This document shows positions 47,072 to 55,197 of a stretch of DNA of 64,000 bases, piece after piece (positions within the stretch are counted from its first letter, which is position 1; each line of letters begins with the position of its first letter). Source of the stretch: Pedobacter terrae (lineage in GTDB: Bacteria > Bacteroidota > Bacteroidia > Sphingobacteriales > Sphingobacteriaceae); contig NZ_FNCH01000001.1 in the NCBI RefSeq assembly GCF_900100705.1, positions 660,661 to 724,660 on the forward strand, read 5' to 3'. Under the pieces are notes generated by a model. That model was not told the DNA's origin and searched no databases. It worked only from the letters and a program-made list of their open reading frames with translations. Both the position numbers and the translations under genes were made by a program.

Positions 47072-47452
47072 ATGGAAACACACCTTTATTACCTTTTTTT
47101 TATGGCCTTGCCCGTAGCCTGTATCGCCTGGACAGTTACCAAGGAAGAGATCTTCAGAGAAGCACGTGAATTTTGTGTAGACCGTTCTAAAAACTGCAAT
47201 AAGTTGGTAAAAAGGAAGTTTTTTTATGTGTTTACATGCGAATACTGCTTTAGTCACTACGTAACGCTGATTTTGCTTTTTATTACCAAATTCACTTTAA
47301 TTTATCCAGACTGGCGCGGCTATATCATTTCCTTTTTTTCGATAGTATGGGTAGCCAATGTTTACATGAGTTTATATAACATTATCCGTATTGATCTGAA
47401 AAAAGAAAAAATCAAAGTTCAGAAAGAAGAATCAGCACTTAAAAATGATTGA
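47072..47452 (+). CDS. Hypothetical membrane protein with CxxC motif
   Basis: 126 aa. Three hydrophobic segments are separated by a Lys-rich loop and a short FTCEYCFSHYVTLILLF segment in which two Cys and a His could bind a metal, reminiscent of DUF1360-type proteins. Orientation and substrate are unknown. It precedes the KTSC-Nei pair by 44 bp on the same strand; co-transcription is possible. Confidence 0.6.
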   Translation: METHLYYLFFMALPVACIAWTVTKEEIFREAREFCVDRSKNCNKLVKRKFFYVFTCEYCFSHYVTLILLFITKFTLIYPDWRGYIISFFSIVWVANVYMSLYNIIRIDLKKEKIKVQKEESALKND

Positions 47453-47496
47453 AACCAATCGTAATGGTTGCTGTTCTATAAAGATAATCTGCTTTT

Positions 47497-47700
47497 ATGC
47501 CATCATCAGTAATCAAATATTTCAGTTATGATGAAGCTACAAAAACATTAAAAATCATTTTTGTAACCAACATGGTTTATCTGTACCAAAATGTTCCCGT
47601 AAAGGTTTATAAGATGTTAAAAGCATCCGGATCAAAAGGGCGATATTTTAACAGCAACATTAAGGATAAATTTAAATTCCAGAAAACAGAGGAAGAATAA
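47497..47700 (+). CDS. KTSC domain protein
   Basis: 67 aa. FSYDEATKTLKIIFVTNMVYLYQNVP and the ending KASGSKGRYFNSNIKDKFKF fit the KTSC domain, a small domain found alone or attached to lysyl-tRNA synthetase and other proteins. Function is unknown; an RNA or DNA role is often assumed. One base separates it from the Nei-like glycosylase gene, so the two are almost certainly co-transcribed. Confidence 0.85.
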   Translation: MPSSVIKYFSYDEATKTLKIIFVTNMVYLYQNVPVKVYKMLKASGSKGRYFNSNIKDKFKFQKTEEE

Positions 47701-47701
47701 T

Positions 47702-48439
47702 ATGCCCGAAGGTCCGTCAATCGTAATATTAAAAGATTTAATCAGGGAACTCCATCTGGGTAAGCCAGAGGTGCTTGAAGTTACAGGTAATGCAAAAAAT
47801 TTTGATAAGGATAGATTGCTCCATCAAAAGGTTGAAGGTTTTAAGAGCTGGGGAAAACATTTTCTGATCTGTTTTAACGATTTCACTGTCCGGATCCATT
47901 TTATGCTGTTTGGCAGCTATCTAATTAATGGACGAAAAAAAACACCCGTAAAACTGGGACTTATCTTTAAAAAAGATGAATTAAATTTCTACACCTGCAA
48001 AGTAGACCTATTGGAAGGAAATGTTAAGGAACATTATAGCTGGGAAAACGATGTGATGGCTGACGAGTGGAGTAGCAGTGCGGCGATTAAAAAGTTAAAA
48101 GAAAAACCAAATGCACTGGTTTGCGACGTATTACTTGATCAGCAAATTTTTAGTGGAGTGGGCAACATTATTAAAAATGAAGTTTTATATCGTACCCGTA
48201 TACATCCCTTAAACAAAATTGAGGATTTACCACCTGCAAAATTGAAGGCATTGGTTAAGGAAGCCAGGAATTATAGTTTCGATTTTTTGAAATGGAAAAA
48301 GGACAATACCTTAAGTAAACATTGGGAAGTATATAGCAAAAAAGAATGCCCTCTCCAGCATAAAATAGACAAAAGGGAGCTGGGCAAAACACACCGCCAG
48401 ACTTATTTTTGCGAGAAATGCCAGAAAACTGTTAAATGA
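47702..48439 (+). CDS. Nei/Fpg-family DNA glycosylase (endonuclease VIII-like)
   Basis: 245 aa. MPEGPSIVILKDL carries the catalytic Pro2 and Glu3; the H2TH segment is DQQIFSGVGNIIKNEVLY; the C-terminal zinc finger is built from CPLQHKI and GKTHRQTYFCEKCQ. It should remove oxidised bases and nick the strand. It is shorter than E. coli Nei (about 263 aa) but keeps all key residues. It follows the KTSC gene by one base. Confidence 0.9.
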   Translation: MPEGPSIVILKDLIRELHLGKPEVLEVTGNAKNFDKDRLLHQKVEGFKSWGKHFLICFNDFTVRIHFMLFGSYLINGRKKTPVKLGLIFKKDELNFYTCKVDLLEGNVKEHYSWENDVMADEWSSSAAIKKLKEKPNALVCDVLLDQQIFSGVGNIIKNEVLYRTRIHPLNKIEDLPPAKLKALVKEARNYSFDFLKWKKDNTLSKHWEVYSKKECPLQHKIDKRELGKTHRQTYFCEKCQKTVK

Positions 48440-48569
48440 AATGAAAATGTCTCGGAATGAAGTATTAAGTAATTAACTATAAATAACTAACTACTAATAG
48501 TTTAACCTATATAATGGTTGCACTAACTATAATCTTAAAGTAAAAGAGATGTTTTATTCAAATAAAATA

Positions 48570-48600
48570 TTTGGATTTTTATAAACTAGCCCTATATTTG
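48570..48600 (+). promoter_or_regulatory. Full-consensus promoter driving a short transcript
   Basis: TTTG (48570-48573), 19 bp, TATATTTG (48593-48600): an exact TTTG-N19-TAnnTTTG match. No plus-strand gene starts for over 3 kb downstream, but a strong terminator lies about 25 bp ahead. Confidence 0.8.
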
Positions 48601-48603
48601 TAC

Positions 48604-48658
48604 CCGAGAGCGTTAATTTAGATACGGGTATATGGCTTAGGCTATATGCCCGTTTTTT
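48604..48658 (+). ncRNA. Candidate small RNA (~55 nt)
   Basis: Between a perfect promoter and an intrinsic terminator there is room for an RNA of about 55 nt beginning near 48604. Its 5' segment (CCGAGAGCGTTAATTTAGAT) is largely unpaired; a possible alternative pairing TACCCG (48601-48606) / CGGGTA (48625-48630) would compete with the terminator stem if the start lies further left. The 3' end is antisense to the last 17 nt or so of the idi gene. No known RNA family was recognised. Confidence 0.55.
48624..48658 (+). terminator. Intrinsic terminator of the candidate small RNA
   Basis: A 13-bp stem (ACGGGTATATGGC / GCTATATGCCCGT, two G-U pairs) with a TTAG loop is followed by six T on the plus strand. 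On the minus strand the same hairpin lacks a T-run, so it serves the plus-strand transcript rather than idi. Confidence 0.85.
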
Positions 48659-49178
48659 GTTTGGCTGTTGATGCGTGTGCGATTACCTCATCCAAACAGA
48701 TTCTTAACCATGGTGTATAGGCACTTGGATTCACCGCGATATCCTTTTTCAGAGTATCTAAATCTACATATTTAAAAGACTCCACTTCTTCTTTGTTGAT
48801 AACCGGAAATTCATCACTCATACCAAAATAAACGTGGTCTATTTCATGTTCAGTTAAGCCGTTTTCAAATGATGCCTTATAGGTAAATTTAAACAGAAAG
48901 TTTAATTCACAATCCATACCCATTTCTTCCATCAACCTTCTTGTAGCGGCATGGGTATTACTTTCACCGATCCGAGGATGGCTACAACAGGTATTCGTCC
49001 ATAAGCCTCTCGAATGATACTTGCTCATCGCCCTTTGCTGCAGCAACAATTCGCGTTTAGAATTAAAAATAAAAACAGAAAAGGCACGGTGTAATAAACC
49101 TTTTTCGTGTGCTTCCATTTTATCCATCTGCCCTTTCGGCACATCATTCACATCAACCAGAATAACTTGCTCTTCCAT
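48642..49178 (-). CDS. idi: Isopentenyl-diphosphate delta-isomerase (type I)
   Basis: 178 aa. The Nudix-fold isomerase signature is clear: RAFSVFIFNSKRELLLQQRA, SRGLWTNTCCSHPRIGE and TRRLMEEMGMDCEL. It interconverts IPP and DMAPP, feeding carotenoid synthesis by the neighbouring crtB. Its ATG directly abuts the crtB stop. The 3' end lies inside the hairpin of the candidate small RNA on the opposite strand. Confidence 0.96.
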   Translation of the reverse strand: MEEQVILVDVNDVPKGQMDKMEAHEKGLLHRAFSVFIFNSKRELLLQQRAMSKYHSRGLWTNTCCSHPRIGESNTHAATRRLMEEMGMDCELNFLFKFTYKASFENGLTEHEIDHVYFGMSDEFPVINKEEVESFKYVDLDTLKKDIAVNPSAYTPWLRICLDEVIAHASTAKQKTGI

Positions 49179-50015
49179 TTAAATTACATTTAACTTATTA
49201 CGGATAATCGAGTCGAACATCAAACCCACTTTATGGGTATTCGAAATCCTGATCCGTTCGGTCATGATCTTTTCGGCGCTTAAACGCTTTATTTTCGTGA
49301 ATAATTTTTTATAATAGATGTAAGACAAATATACGCCGTTTCTTGATGTAGCCGGCAGCAGCTTAATACCGGTTAATGCCATAGCAAATTCGTCCTCAAT
49401 CTCTTTTTCTATTTCTCTTTTTTGTCGATCGCAGAATAAGGCCAGATTAACATTGGGAAAATAATTTCGGCTAAGTGTTTGGTGATCGGCTTTAACATCC
49501 CTTAAAAAATTAACCTTTTGAAATGCAGATCCCAATTTCATGGCATAAGGTTTCAGATACTCGTAATCTACATCGCCTCCATGGGTAAAAACTTTTAAGC
49601 ACATCAATCCTACTACCTCAGCCGAGCCCAAAATGTAATCGTTATAAAGTTCTGGTGTATATTCTTGTGTAGAAAGATCCATTTCCATGCTTCTCAGAAA
49701 AAGAACAATCAATTCTTCCTTAATCTGGTATTGATTAACAACCTTTTGAAATGAATTTAAAATAGGATTCAGGCTAATGCCGAGGTTAATGGCCTCAAAA
49801 GTATCTTCCTTAAACTTTGCCAGTAAAAATTTTTTGTCATATTGATGGAAGCTATCTACAATTTCATCTGCCAAACGCACAAAGCCGTAAATAGCATGTA
49901 TGGGTTGACGTATTTCTTTACCGAGAAAATAAATACCATAAGAAAAGCTGGTGCTATATAACTTAGTGGTAAGGCGGCTACAATGGCCAGATAATTGATC
50001 AAAGAGTTCTTTCAT
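49179..50015 (-). CDS. crtB: Phytoene/squalene synthase family protein
   Basis: 278 aa. The two Asp-rich prenyl-binding sites are ADEIVDSF and VNFLRDVKAD; the start SRLTTKLYSTSFSYGIYFL is typical. In a carotenoid operon it most likely joins two GGPP into phytoene. crtI and crtY are not present in this window. Its ATG overlaps the MerR stop by 4 bp (ATGA), and idi follows with no gap. Confidence 0.93.
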   Translation of the reverse strand: MKELFDQLSGHCSRLTTKLYSTSFSYGIYFLGKEIRQPIHAIYGFVRLADEIVDSFHQYDKKFLLAKFKEDTFEAINLGISLNPILNSFQKVVNQYQIKEELIVLFLRSMEMDLSTQEYTPELYNDYILGSAEVVGLMCLKVFTHGGDVDYEYLKPYAMKLGSAFQKVNFLRDVKADHQTLSRNYFPNVNLALFCDRQKREIEKEIEDEFAMALTGIKLLPATSRNGVYLSYIYYKKLFTKIKRLSAEKIMTERIRISNTHKVGLMFDSIIRNKLNVI

Positions 50016-50908
50016 GTATGAAGAGGTGATTCTATAGTTTTTTCAAATTCATCGAGCGTGCCAATCCAGTGGATGTGATCGATATGGTTCAGCTTACCAA
50101 TAACGTCACTATTACCAGCAAGATGAATTTTTGCGGTTGAGCATATTTCAGACAATTCGTCTATGTAATGTTGTGCTGCAGGTACCAGTCGGGATTTGAT
50201 CATAAAAAGCATAATATGGTCTACCTTTAAGGTTGAAAATATGCGCTTAATCGAATCCAGTGGGACTTTGCTGCCTAGAAAAATAACATGGTGATGTTGC
50301 ATCCTCAGCATATAGCTGGCAAAAAGCAACCCGATATCGTGATCCTCGTCTTCAGGTAAAAAAAGCAGCCATTTCTGACCAGAATGCGCTGCTAAGGGAA
50401 GATTATTGATATGGGTAAATATTTTCTGGCGAATGAGATTGGATAAAAAATGCTCATGTGCAGGGCAGATATCGTCTTTTCTCCACATTAATCCCAGGCG
50501 TAACAACAATGGATAAATAATTTTCCGGTAACAGTCAGCTAGACCGAATTGCTCAATACTCTTATCAATTAACTGGTTAAAAGATTGCTCATTAAAAGCC
50601 AGTCCATATCTGATCAATTCACCTACGTAATAATCATCATTCTTATCCTCAGAAGAATAATAAAACTGTTGATCGAGAAGTTCATCAATTTCGCTATCAG
50701 AAAGGCTGCAGATTTTAGAAATTTTTAACCCACTTTTATTTAAACTTACAATATTTAACAGTTTTCTAAGCTGCTGATCATCATATAACCTTGTATTTCC
50801 CTGAGATCGCAACGGACTCAACGCATGGTAACGTTGCTCCCAGATCCTGATGGTGTGAGAATGGATGCCCGAAAGCTGCTCAAGATCTGCGATGGAGTAA
50901 GTCATCAT
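50012..50908 (-). CDS. MerR-family regulator with B12-binding domain (CarH/LitR-like)
   Basis: 298 aa. A MerR winged helix (1-70, YSIADLEQLSGIHSHTIRIWEQRY) is followed by a B12-binding helical bundle and Rossmann domain. The Wx9EH signature is present (Trp142, Glu152, His153) as is a cobalamin His in DEDHDIG (His190). In CarH the residue after the Trp is the light-reactive upper axial His; here it is Arg143. The protein is first in an operon with crtB and idi, so control of carotenoid synthesis is likely. It starts with two ATG codons. Confidence 0.9.
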   Translation of the reverse strand: MMTYSIADLEQLSGIHSHTIRIWEQRYHALSPLRSQGNTRLYDDQQLRKLLNIVSLNKSGLKISKICSLSDSEIDELLDQQFYYSSEDKNDDYYVGELIRYGLAFNEQSFNQLIDKSIEQFGLADCYRKIIYPLLLRLGLMWRKDDICPAHEHFLSNLIRQKIFTHINNLPLAAHSGQKWLLFLPEDEDHDIGLLFASYMLRMQHHHVIFLGSKVPLDSIKRIFSTLKVDHIMLFMIKSRLVPAAQHYIDELSEICSTAKIHLAGNSDVIGKLNHIDHIHWIGTLDEFEKTIESPLHT

Positions 50909-50910
50909 TA

Positions 50911-50947
50911 TTTTGTTTAAATATATCTAATAAAAAGTTAAACAAAA
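50911..50947 (-). promoter_or_regulatory. Inverted repeat over the merR promoter (probable operator)
   Basis: TTTTGTTTAA (50911-50920) and TTAAACAAAA (50938-50947) are perfect 10-bp inverted arms 17 bp apart, 3-39 bp before the merR ATG. On the minus strand the arms cover a TTTG box and a TATATTTA -7-like element spaced 17 bp. A dimeric regulator bound here would block the promoter; the obvious candidate is the MerR protein itself. Confidence 0.6.
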
Positions 50948-51097
50948 AGAAGAAGGAAAAGTTTTTTTTAGGAATGTACAACGAATTTAGCTTAATCATC
51001 AGTTTTATTTGCTCAGGTAAGCTGAAACGCCAGAACGAAAAATAAATGTTTATAATAGAATAACCCCCCAAAGACCGGAAGACTAAGGAATAATAGA

Positions 51098-51373
51098 TTA
51101 AAATATCTTTTCAGTAAGCAACACTCCTCTTTCGCCATTACCGGTTTCTATAGTGTGCACATTTTTGTAAGAATGACTTAAGAAATCGTAGCCATGCTCT
51201 CTTTGATTAATTGCTACCGTGCTTAACGGATAATTTAAGTTGGTTTGCATACATAGCAAACTACCATTCGCCAGCAGGAGAAAATCGCAATCGTAACCCT
51301 GTTCCTGAAGTTCAATAACCTTTTTTGTAATGGACACATTTAATCTGTTCGTCGTGCTGATGCTGTTTTTCAT
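51098..51373 (-). CDS. Small hypothetical protein
   Basis: 91 aa from the ATG at 51373 (MKNSISTTNRLNVSITKK); a longer frame upstream has no coding character. The layout, an amphipathic helix with ELQEQGYDCDFLL, then a short hydrophobic strand and HGYDFLSHSYKNVHTIETGN, recalls a small Bacteroidota family often mislabelled phosphoribosylpyrophosphate synthetase. No catalytic motif is seen. It lies upstream of the merR operon on the same strand but 190 bp away. Confidence 0.6.
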   Translation of the reverse strand: MKNSISTTNRLNVSITKKVIELQEQGYDCDFLLLANGSLLCMQTNLNYPLSTVAINQREHGYDFLSHSYKNVHTIETGNGERGVLLTEKIF

Positions 51374-51812
51374 GGGAATATGTTTTAGATAATCAGGTAT
51401 AATTATTCTGCATATTAAATTTAGGCTATTAATCAATAGTATCCAAACTATAATATATTATTATTCAATTAATTAAGTATTTTTTCTGATAGTTTTCTAC
51501 GCTATGATGTTTTTTTCGTGAAACATATGCATCATAAAAAGAATCCCTTTAAAATAGAAAACGTAAAGTTTAAAACTAATTGCGGTATAATCATCCCCTA
51601 TATTAACCAGTAAAATACCCTATACCGTTTCAGACACCTGCATAGAACGCTTTACAAATTTTTAGAGAACAATTTGTTACATGGAAAATCTCTCCAACGT
51701 AACATTTCTAGTTATTAGCAGTTTCTTCTCTATATTTTGACGTAGAATCGAAACATTACTGCCAAAACATTGTATTAGGATAATCTATTTATTAATAATT
51801 GATTGATCTGTT
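51374..51812. other. AT-rich intergenic region
   Basis: No gene, repeat or clear promoter was recognised in these 439 bp, which separate divergent genes. A short imperfect GAACAATTTGTTAC dyad near 51667 is noted only. Confidence 0.5.
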
Positions 51813-52175
51813 TTGAAAAGAGTGTTGGTTGTGGATGATGATCCAGATGTATTAGAAGTTTTCCAGGAAGTATTAGAAACTGAACATTATAAAGTTTACC
51901 CATTACTTTCGCCGAGGTATATTTTTAAAACCATTAAAGATTTTAGACCCGATTTGATTATTCTGGACATTATGTTGAATGGAATGGATGGGCGTGCTGT
52001 GTTTAAAGAGTTGAGACAGAATACGGAAACAGCAGGCATACCCATTATCATGGCATCAGCGAGGTATGATGAAAATTACATCGCATCTCAAAAATACCAT
52101 CCAGACGATTATTTGGAGAAGCCCTTCAACATTGCAGATTTGCTCCGAAAAGTAGGTGCATTAATGGAAAACTAA
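51813..52175 (+). CDS. Response regulator receiver-domain protein
   Basis: 120 aa, a single receiver domain: acidic pocket VVDDDPDV (Asp8, Asp9), phospho-acceptor Asp52 in LIILDIMLNGMDG and Lys in YLEKPF. No output domain is present, so it acts through partners. No histidine kinase is near. The start is TTG: only TCT and GTT lie between it and an in-frame TGA. The beta-barrel gene follows 10 bp downstream, suggesting co-transcription. Confidence 0.92.
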   Translation: MKRVLVVDDDPDVLEVFQEVLETEHYKVYPLLSPRYIFKTIKDFRPDLIILDIMLNGMDGRAVFKELRQNTETAGIPIIMASARYDENYIASQKYHPDDYLEKPFNIADLLRKVGALMEN

Positions 52176-52185
52176 AAAATCAGAT

Positions 52186-52815
52186 ATGAAACTAAAATTA
52201 TTTACCCCCCTTTTACTGCTGTTTATACTGGCATCAACCAAAATAATAGCACAAAAAAGGCCCGACAAACTCTACTCTATGAGTGGAATTGGATTTGCAT
52301 TCCCCATGGGCGAAACGTCAGACTATTTCAAGCCCAAATTTTCAACATCATTAGGTTTAAATTTAGGTTTGGGCGATGGCGGTTTATTTCTTTATCCAAA
52401 AGTAAGTTTACATGCTTTCACTTTTAACCAAATTACGCCTGATGCAGGATATACTTATACCCTGCAAAAAGGAAGAGCTACCACCTATTTGTTAAATGTA
52501 GCATTAGGTTATCGTAAAATTGTAAACAAATGGGCGTTTTATGGTTTCGCAGGTGCTGGTGGAGGATTCATCCTTACCCCTCAAGTCGCGGTTAATTCAT
52601 CAAGTTTACAGGTTATACAGGAAAATAAATCTAATGGTTTAGGTATTGCCGAAGGTGGTGCCGGTATTGAATACAATATTGGTGGCGCTAATTTGTTTGT
52701 TGAAGCCAGTTACATGTATGGTTTTAGTAAAATTCAAAACAGGACTTTTAATACGGTGCCTATATCTGTGGGTATTAAACCTAATTTAAGTAAGCTGCTT
52801 AATAAACTTAAATAG
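52186..52815 (+). CDS. Outer-membrane beta-barrel protein
   Basis: 209 aa. A signal peptide (MKLKLFTPLLLLFILASTKIIAQ) precedes alternating Gly/aromatic strands (LGLNLGLGDGGLFLYPKVSL, NVALGYRKIVNKWAFYGFAG) and an aromatic-rich end, typical of small outer-membrane barrels. The role is unknown. It follows the response regulator by 10 bp and ends at a strong terminator. Confidence 0.82.
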   Translation: MKLKLFTPLLLLFILASTKIIAQKRPDKLYSMSGIGFAFPMGETSDYFKPKFSTSLGLNLGLGDGGLFLYPKVSLHAFTFNQITPDAGYTYTLQKGRATTYLLNVALGYRKIVNKWAFYGFAGAGGGFILTPQVAVNSSSLQVIQENKSNGLGIAEGGAGIEYNIGGANLFVEASYMYGFSKIQNRTFNTVPISVGIKPNLSKLLNKLK

Positions 52816-52836
52816 CCATTACATACCCATTATGGG

Positions 52837-52870
52837 AGCGGTTACGTTTAAATACGTAACCGCTTTTTTT
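52837..52870 (+). terminator. Intrinsic terminator
   Basis: AGCGGTTACGT / ACGTAACCGCT, an 11-bp perfect stem with a 6-nt loop and seven T, 22 bp after the beta-barrel stop. Confidence 0.92.
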
Positions 52871-52917
52871 ATGCTAAAGAAATAATCAAAATAATTGCCA
52901 TACTAATTATTTTAGCA

Positions 52918-52925
52918 TAAATTTG
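52918..52925 (+). promoter_or_regulatory. -7 element of the exonuclease/GIY-YIG gene
   Basis: TAAATTTG matches TAnnTTTG, 18 bp before the ATG at 52944; an ATTG box sits about 20 bp further up. The region also carries ATGCTAAA / TTTAGCAT inverted arms (52871-52918). Confidence 0.5.
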
Positions 52926-52943
52926 TAATTCAAATTATTTTTA

Positions 52944-54317
52944 ATGTTATACGCAGTTGTAGATATCGAAACCACTGGTGGTCATGCCTCAGCAAATGGT
53001 ATTACCGAAGTGGCCATTAATATTCATGATGGCAACGAAATCGTTGAATCTTATACTACGCTGATTAATCCTAAGCAGCCTATACCCGTTTACATTACGG
53101 CGCTTACTGGCATTGATGATCAGATGCTGATGAACGCACCAACATTTGATGATGTCGCTTTACAAATTTATCAACTCTTAAACGATAAAGTTTTTGTAGC
53201 ACACAATGTAAACTTTGATTATTCTTTTTTAAAGCATCATTTAGCAGCTTCAGGCTACGATTTACAATGCAAAAAGTTGTGTACAGTAAGATTGAGCAGA
53301 AAGCTGATTCCGGGTAAATCTTCTTATAGTTTAGGCAAGCTTTGTACAGCCCTGCAGATACCGATTCAAAACCGGCATAGGGCCGCGGGAGATGCAGATG
53401 CAACCAGTATATTGTTCAACTTATTACTGGAATACGATCAGGAAGGTATAATAGCAGAAATGCTGAAGAAAACATCGAAAGAGCAGGTTTTACCCCCTCA
53501 TTTAGATAAAGCTTCCATTTTGAGATTGCCAGATAGGCCTGGAGTATATTATTTTAAAGATAGTAAAGGCAAAATCATTTACGTTGGGAAGGCTAAAAAC
53601 CTGAAAAAACGCGTAACCAGCCATTTTACCGGTAATACACCGAACCGACAACGCCAGGATTTTTTACGTACCATCCATCATGTAGACCATGTAATTTGTG
53701 GTACCGAGCTAATGGCGCTGATTTTAGAAGCGAATGAAATTAAACGTCTCTGGCCTGAAAACAACCGGGCGATGAAACGTTACGAGCATAAATATGATTT
53801 ATACGTATTTGAAGATCAAAACGGCTATTTGCGCTTAGCGATAGATAAACATAAAAAGAACAATAACGCCCTGCAAAGTTTTAACAGTTTACTGGAGGGG
53901 TACAATTTTTTAAATCAATTAATAACTAAATATCAGCTTTGTGCAAAGCTTTGTTATTTACAAAAAACCGCGACCAAATGTTATGCGCACGAGAATGGTC
54001 AATGTTTTGGTGCATGCAGTGGAATAGAAACTGTAGCCGTTTACAATAAAAAGCTCAATGCGGCATTAACTGATGTTCAAAACCAGCAACCAAGTTTTGC
54101 ATTGGTGGATGAGGGCAGAAAAGAACACGAATTTAGCTGTTTAGTAGTAGAAAACGGGAAATTTTATGGGATGGGTTATTTTACAGATAAAAATTATCTA
54201 TCGGATGGATTGGCAACAGTTAAAAATGATCTGTCCACCTATCAGTCTAATAGTTATATTTTAAATTTAATACTCAATTACGCTGAACAATACCCGCAGA
54301 AATTGTATAAATTATAA
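52944..54317 (+). CDS. Exonuclease domain fused to GIY-YIG nuclease domain
   Basis: 457 aa. Residues about 1-160 form a DEDDh exonuclease (AVVDIETTGGHASANGITEV, HNVNFDYSFLKHH, AAGDADATSILF). Residues about 190-290 form a GIY-YIG domain (LPDRPGVYYFKDSKGKIIYV) like the N-terminal part of UvrC or Cho. The C-terminal part (to about 457) is family-specific with a cluster of Cys (CAKLCYLQKTATKCYAHENG). It probably removes and degrades damaged DNA ends, independent of UvrABC. Similar fusions occur in Bacteroidota. Confidence 0.88.
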   Translation: MLYAVVDIETTGGHASANGITEVAINIHDGNEIVESYTTLINPKQPIPVYITALTGIDDQMLMNAPTFDDVALQIYQLLNDKVFVAHNVNFDYSFLKHHLAASGYDLQCKKLCTVRLSRKLIPGKSSYSLGKLCTALQIPIQNRHRAAGDADATSILFNLLLEYDQEGIIAEMLKKTSKEQVLPPHLDKASILRLPDRPGVYYFKDSKGKIIYVGKAKNLKKRVTSHFTGNTPNRQRQDFLRTIHHVDHVICGTELMALILEANEIKRLWPENNRAMKRYEHKYDLYVFEDQNGYLRLAIDKHKKNNNALQSFNSLLEGYNFLNQLITKYQLCAKLCYLQKTATKCYAHENGQCFGACSGIETVAVYNKKLNAALTDVQNQQPSFALVDEGRKEHEFSCLVVENGKFYGMGYFTDKNYLSDGLATVKNDLSTYQSNSYILNLILNYAEQYPQKLYKL

Positions 54318-54741
54318 TGAATTGCCTTAAAATTCTATTTGAAAGGTAGTCATTACCTACTGGCATACGGTGTAGATACATCTTTAAGCACAATTAAGCC
54401 GCTATGCTAGTTGGTTTAAGATATTCCCCCCTTACCGAAGAACATTGTCAATCCCGAGAGCTGGGGAAATCAAAAAAAACAGATGCAGTCCAGATAAATC
54501 GGCATTAACCAACCTGAGACGCATGAGCTCAGGCATTAACAACAAAGTCCAAGCTAATTTTAAAGCCTATTGCATTAAGATTCCCAATCTAGTTGGGAAT
54601 GACGATCCCTCGTATATAGCTTGCTAAAAAAAACATGCTGATTTAATAATTGTCTCAAACACCCCTGTAATTTTTCGTTTTTAGCAAGGTTAACTCCAAA
54701 ATCCGTTCCCTATCTTTACATTCAACAAAAGATAAAACGTT
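54318..54741. other. Intergenic region with half a palindromic element
   Basis: No gene was seen; a 60-codon open frame at 54445-54627 overlaps a dispersed-repeat half copy (54561-54604) and looks non-coding. A one-mismatch -7 element (TATCTTTA) sits near 54711. Confidence 0.55.
54561..54604. repeat. Half copy of the CGTCATTCCC palindromic element
   Basis: TGCATTAAGATTCCCAATCT and TTGGGAATGACG match the right half of the element at 29069-29152; the left end is absent. Confidence 0.65.
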
Positions 54742-55158
54742 ATGACAAAATCACTTTGGATAAATCTTCCGGTAAAAGACATTAATAAATCAAAAGCATT
54801 TTTTAGGCAACTTGGTTTTACGCTTAACCTTCAATATGGCGTGCGTGAAGATTCGGCCTGCTTTTTAGTAGGAGAAAGCAATTTGGTCATTATGCTTTTC
54901 GAAGAAGACCTTTATGAGAGTTTTGTAGGAACCAGCATTGCCGATAAACGTAATGGCAGCGAAGTATTATTCTCCTTTGATGCAGAAAGTCCGGAAGAAG
55001 TAGATAGTCTTGCACAAAAAGTGGTAGCTGCCGGTGGCACACTTTATGGCGAACCTGGCTATAAAGATGGCTGGATGTATGGCTGTGGTTTTGTTGATCT
55101 GGATGGTCAAAAATGGAATATCCTTTACATGGACATGAGCAAAATGCCTTTGGGTTAA
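54742..55158 (+). CDS. VOC-family (glyoxalase-like) protein
   Basis: 138 aa. Two beta-alpha-beta-beta-beta modules of the vicinal-oxygen-chelate fold are visible (LWINLPVKDINKSKAFFRQL and GGTLYGEPGYKDGWMYGCGF). Members bind a metal and act as glyoxalases, dioxygenases or resistance proteins; the ligand set here is not clear, so no reaction is assigned. It stands alone. Confidence 0.82.
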   Translation: MTKSLWINLPVKDINKSKAFFRQLGFTLNLQYGVREDSACFLVGESNLVIMLFEEDLYESFVGTSIADKRNGSEVLFSFDAESPEEVDSLAQKVVAAGGTLYGEPGYKDGWMYGCGFVDLDGQKWNILYMDMSKMPLG

Positions 55159-55197
55159 TTTTTTTTAAAGAAATATAAGTCGCAGTCACATTTCCTG

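Noticed and set aside
54445..54627. 60-aa open frame in the intergenic region before the VOC gene
   Set aside because: It reads through part of a dispersed palindromic repeat and has no promoter or recognisable protein character.
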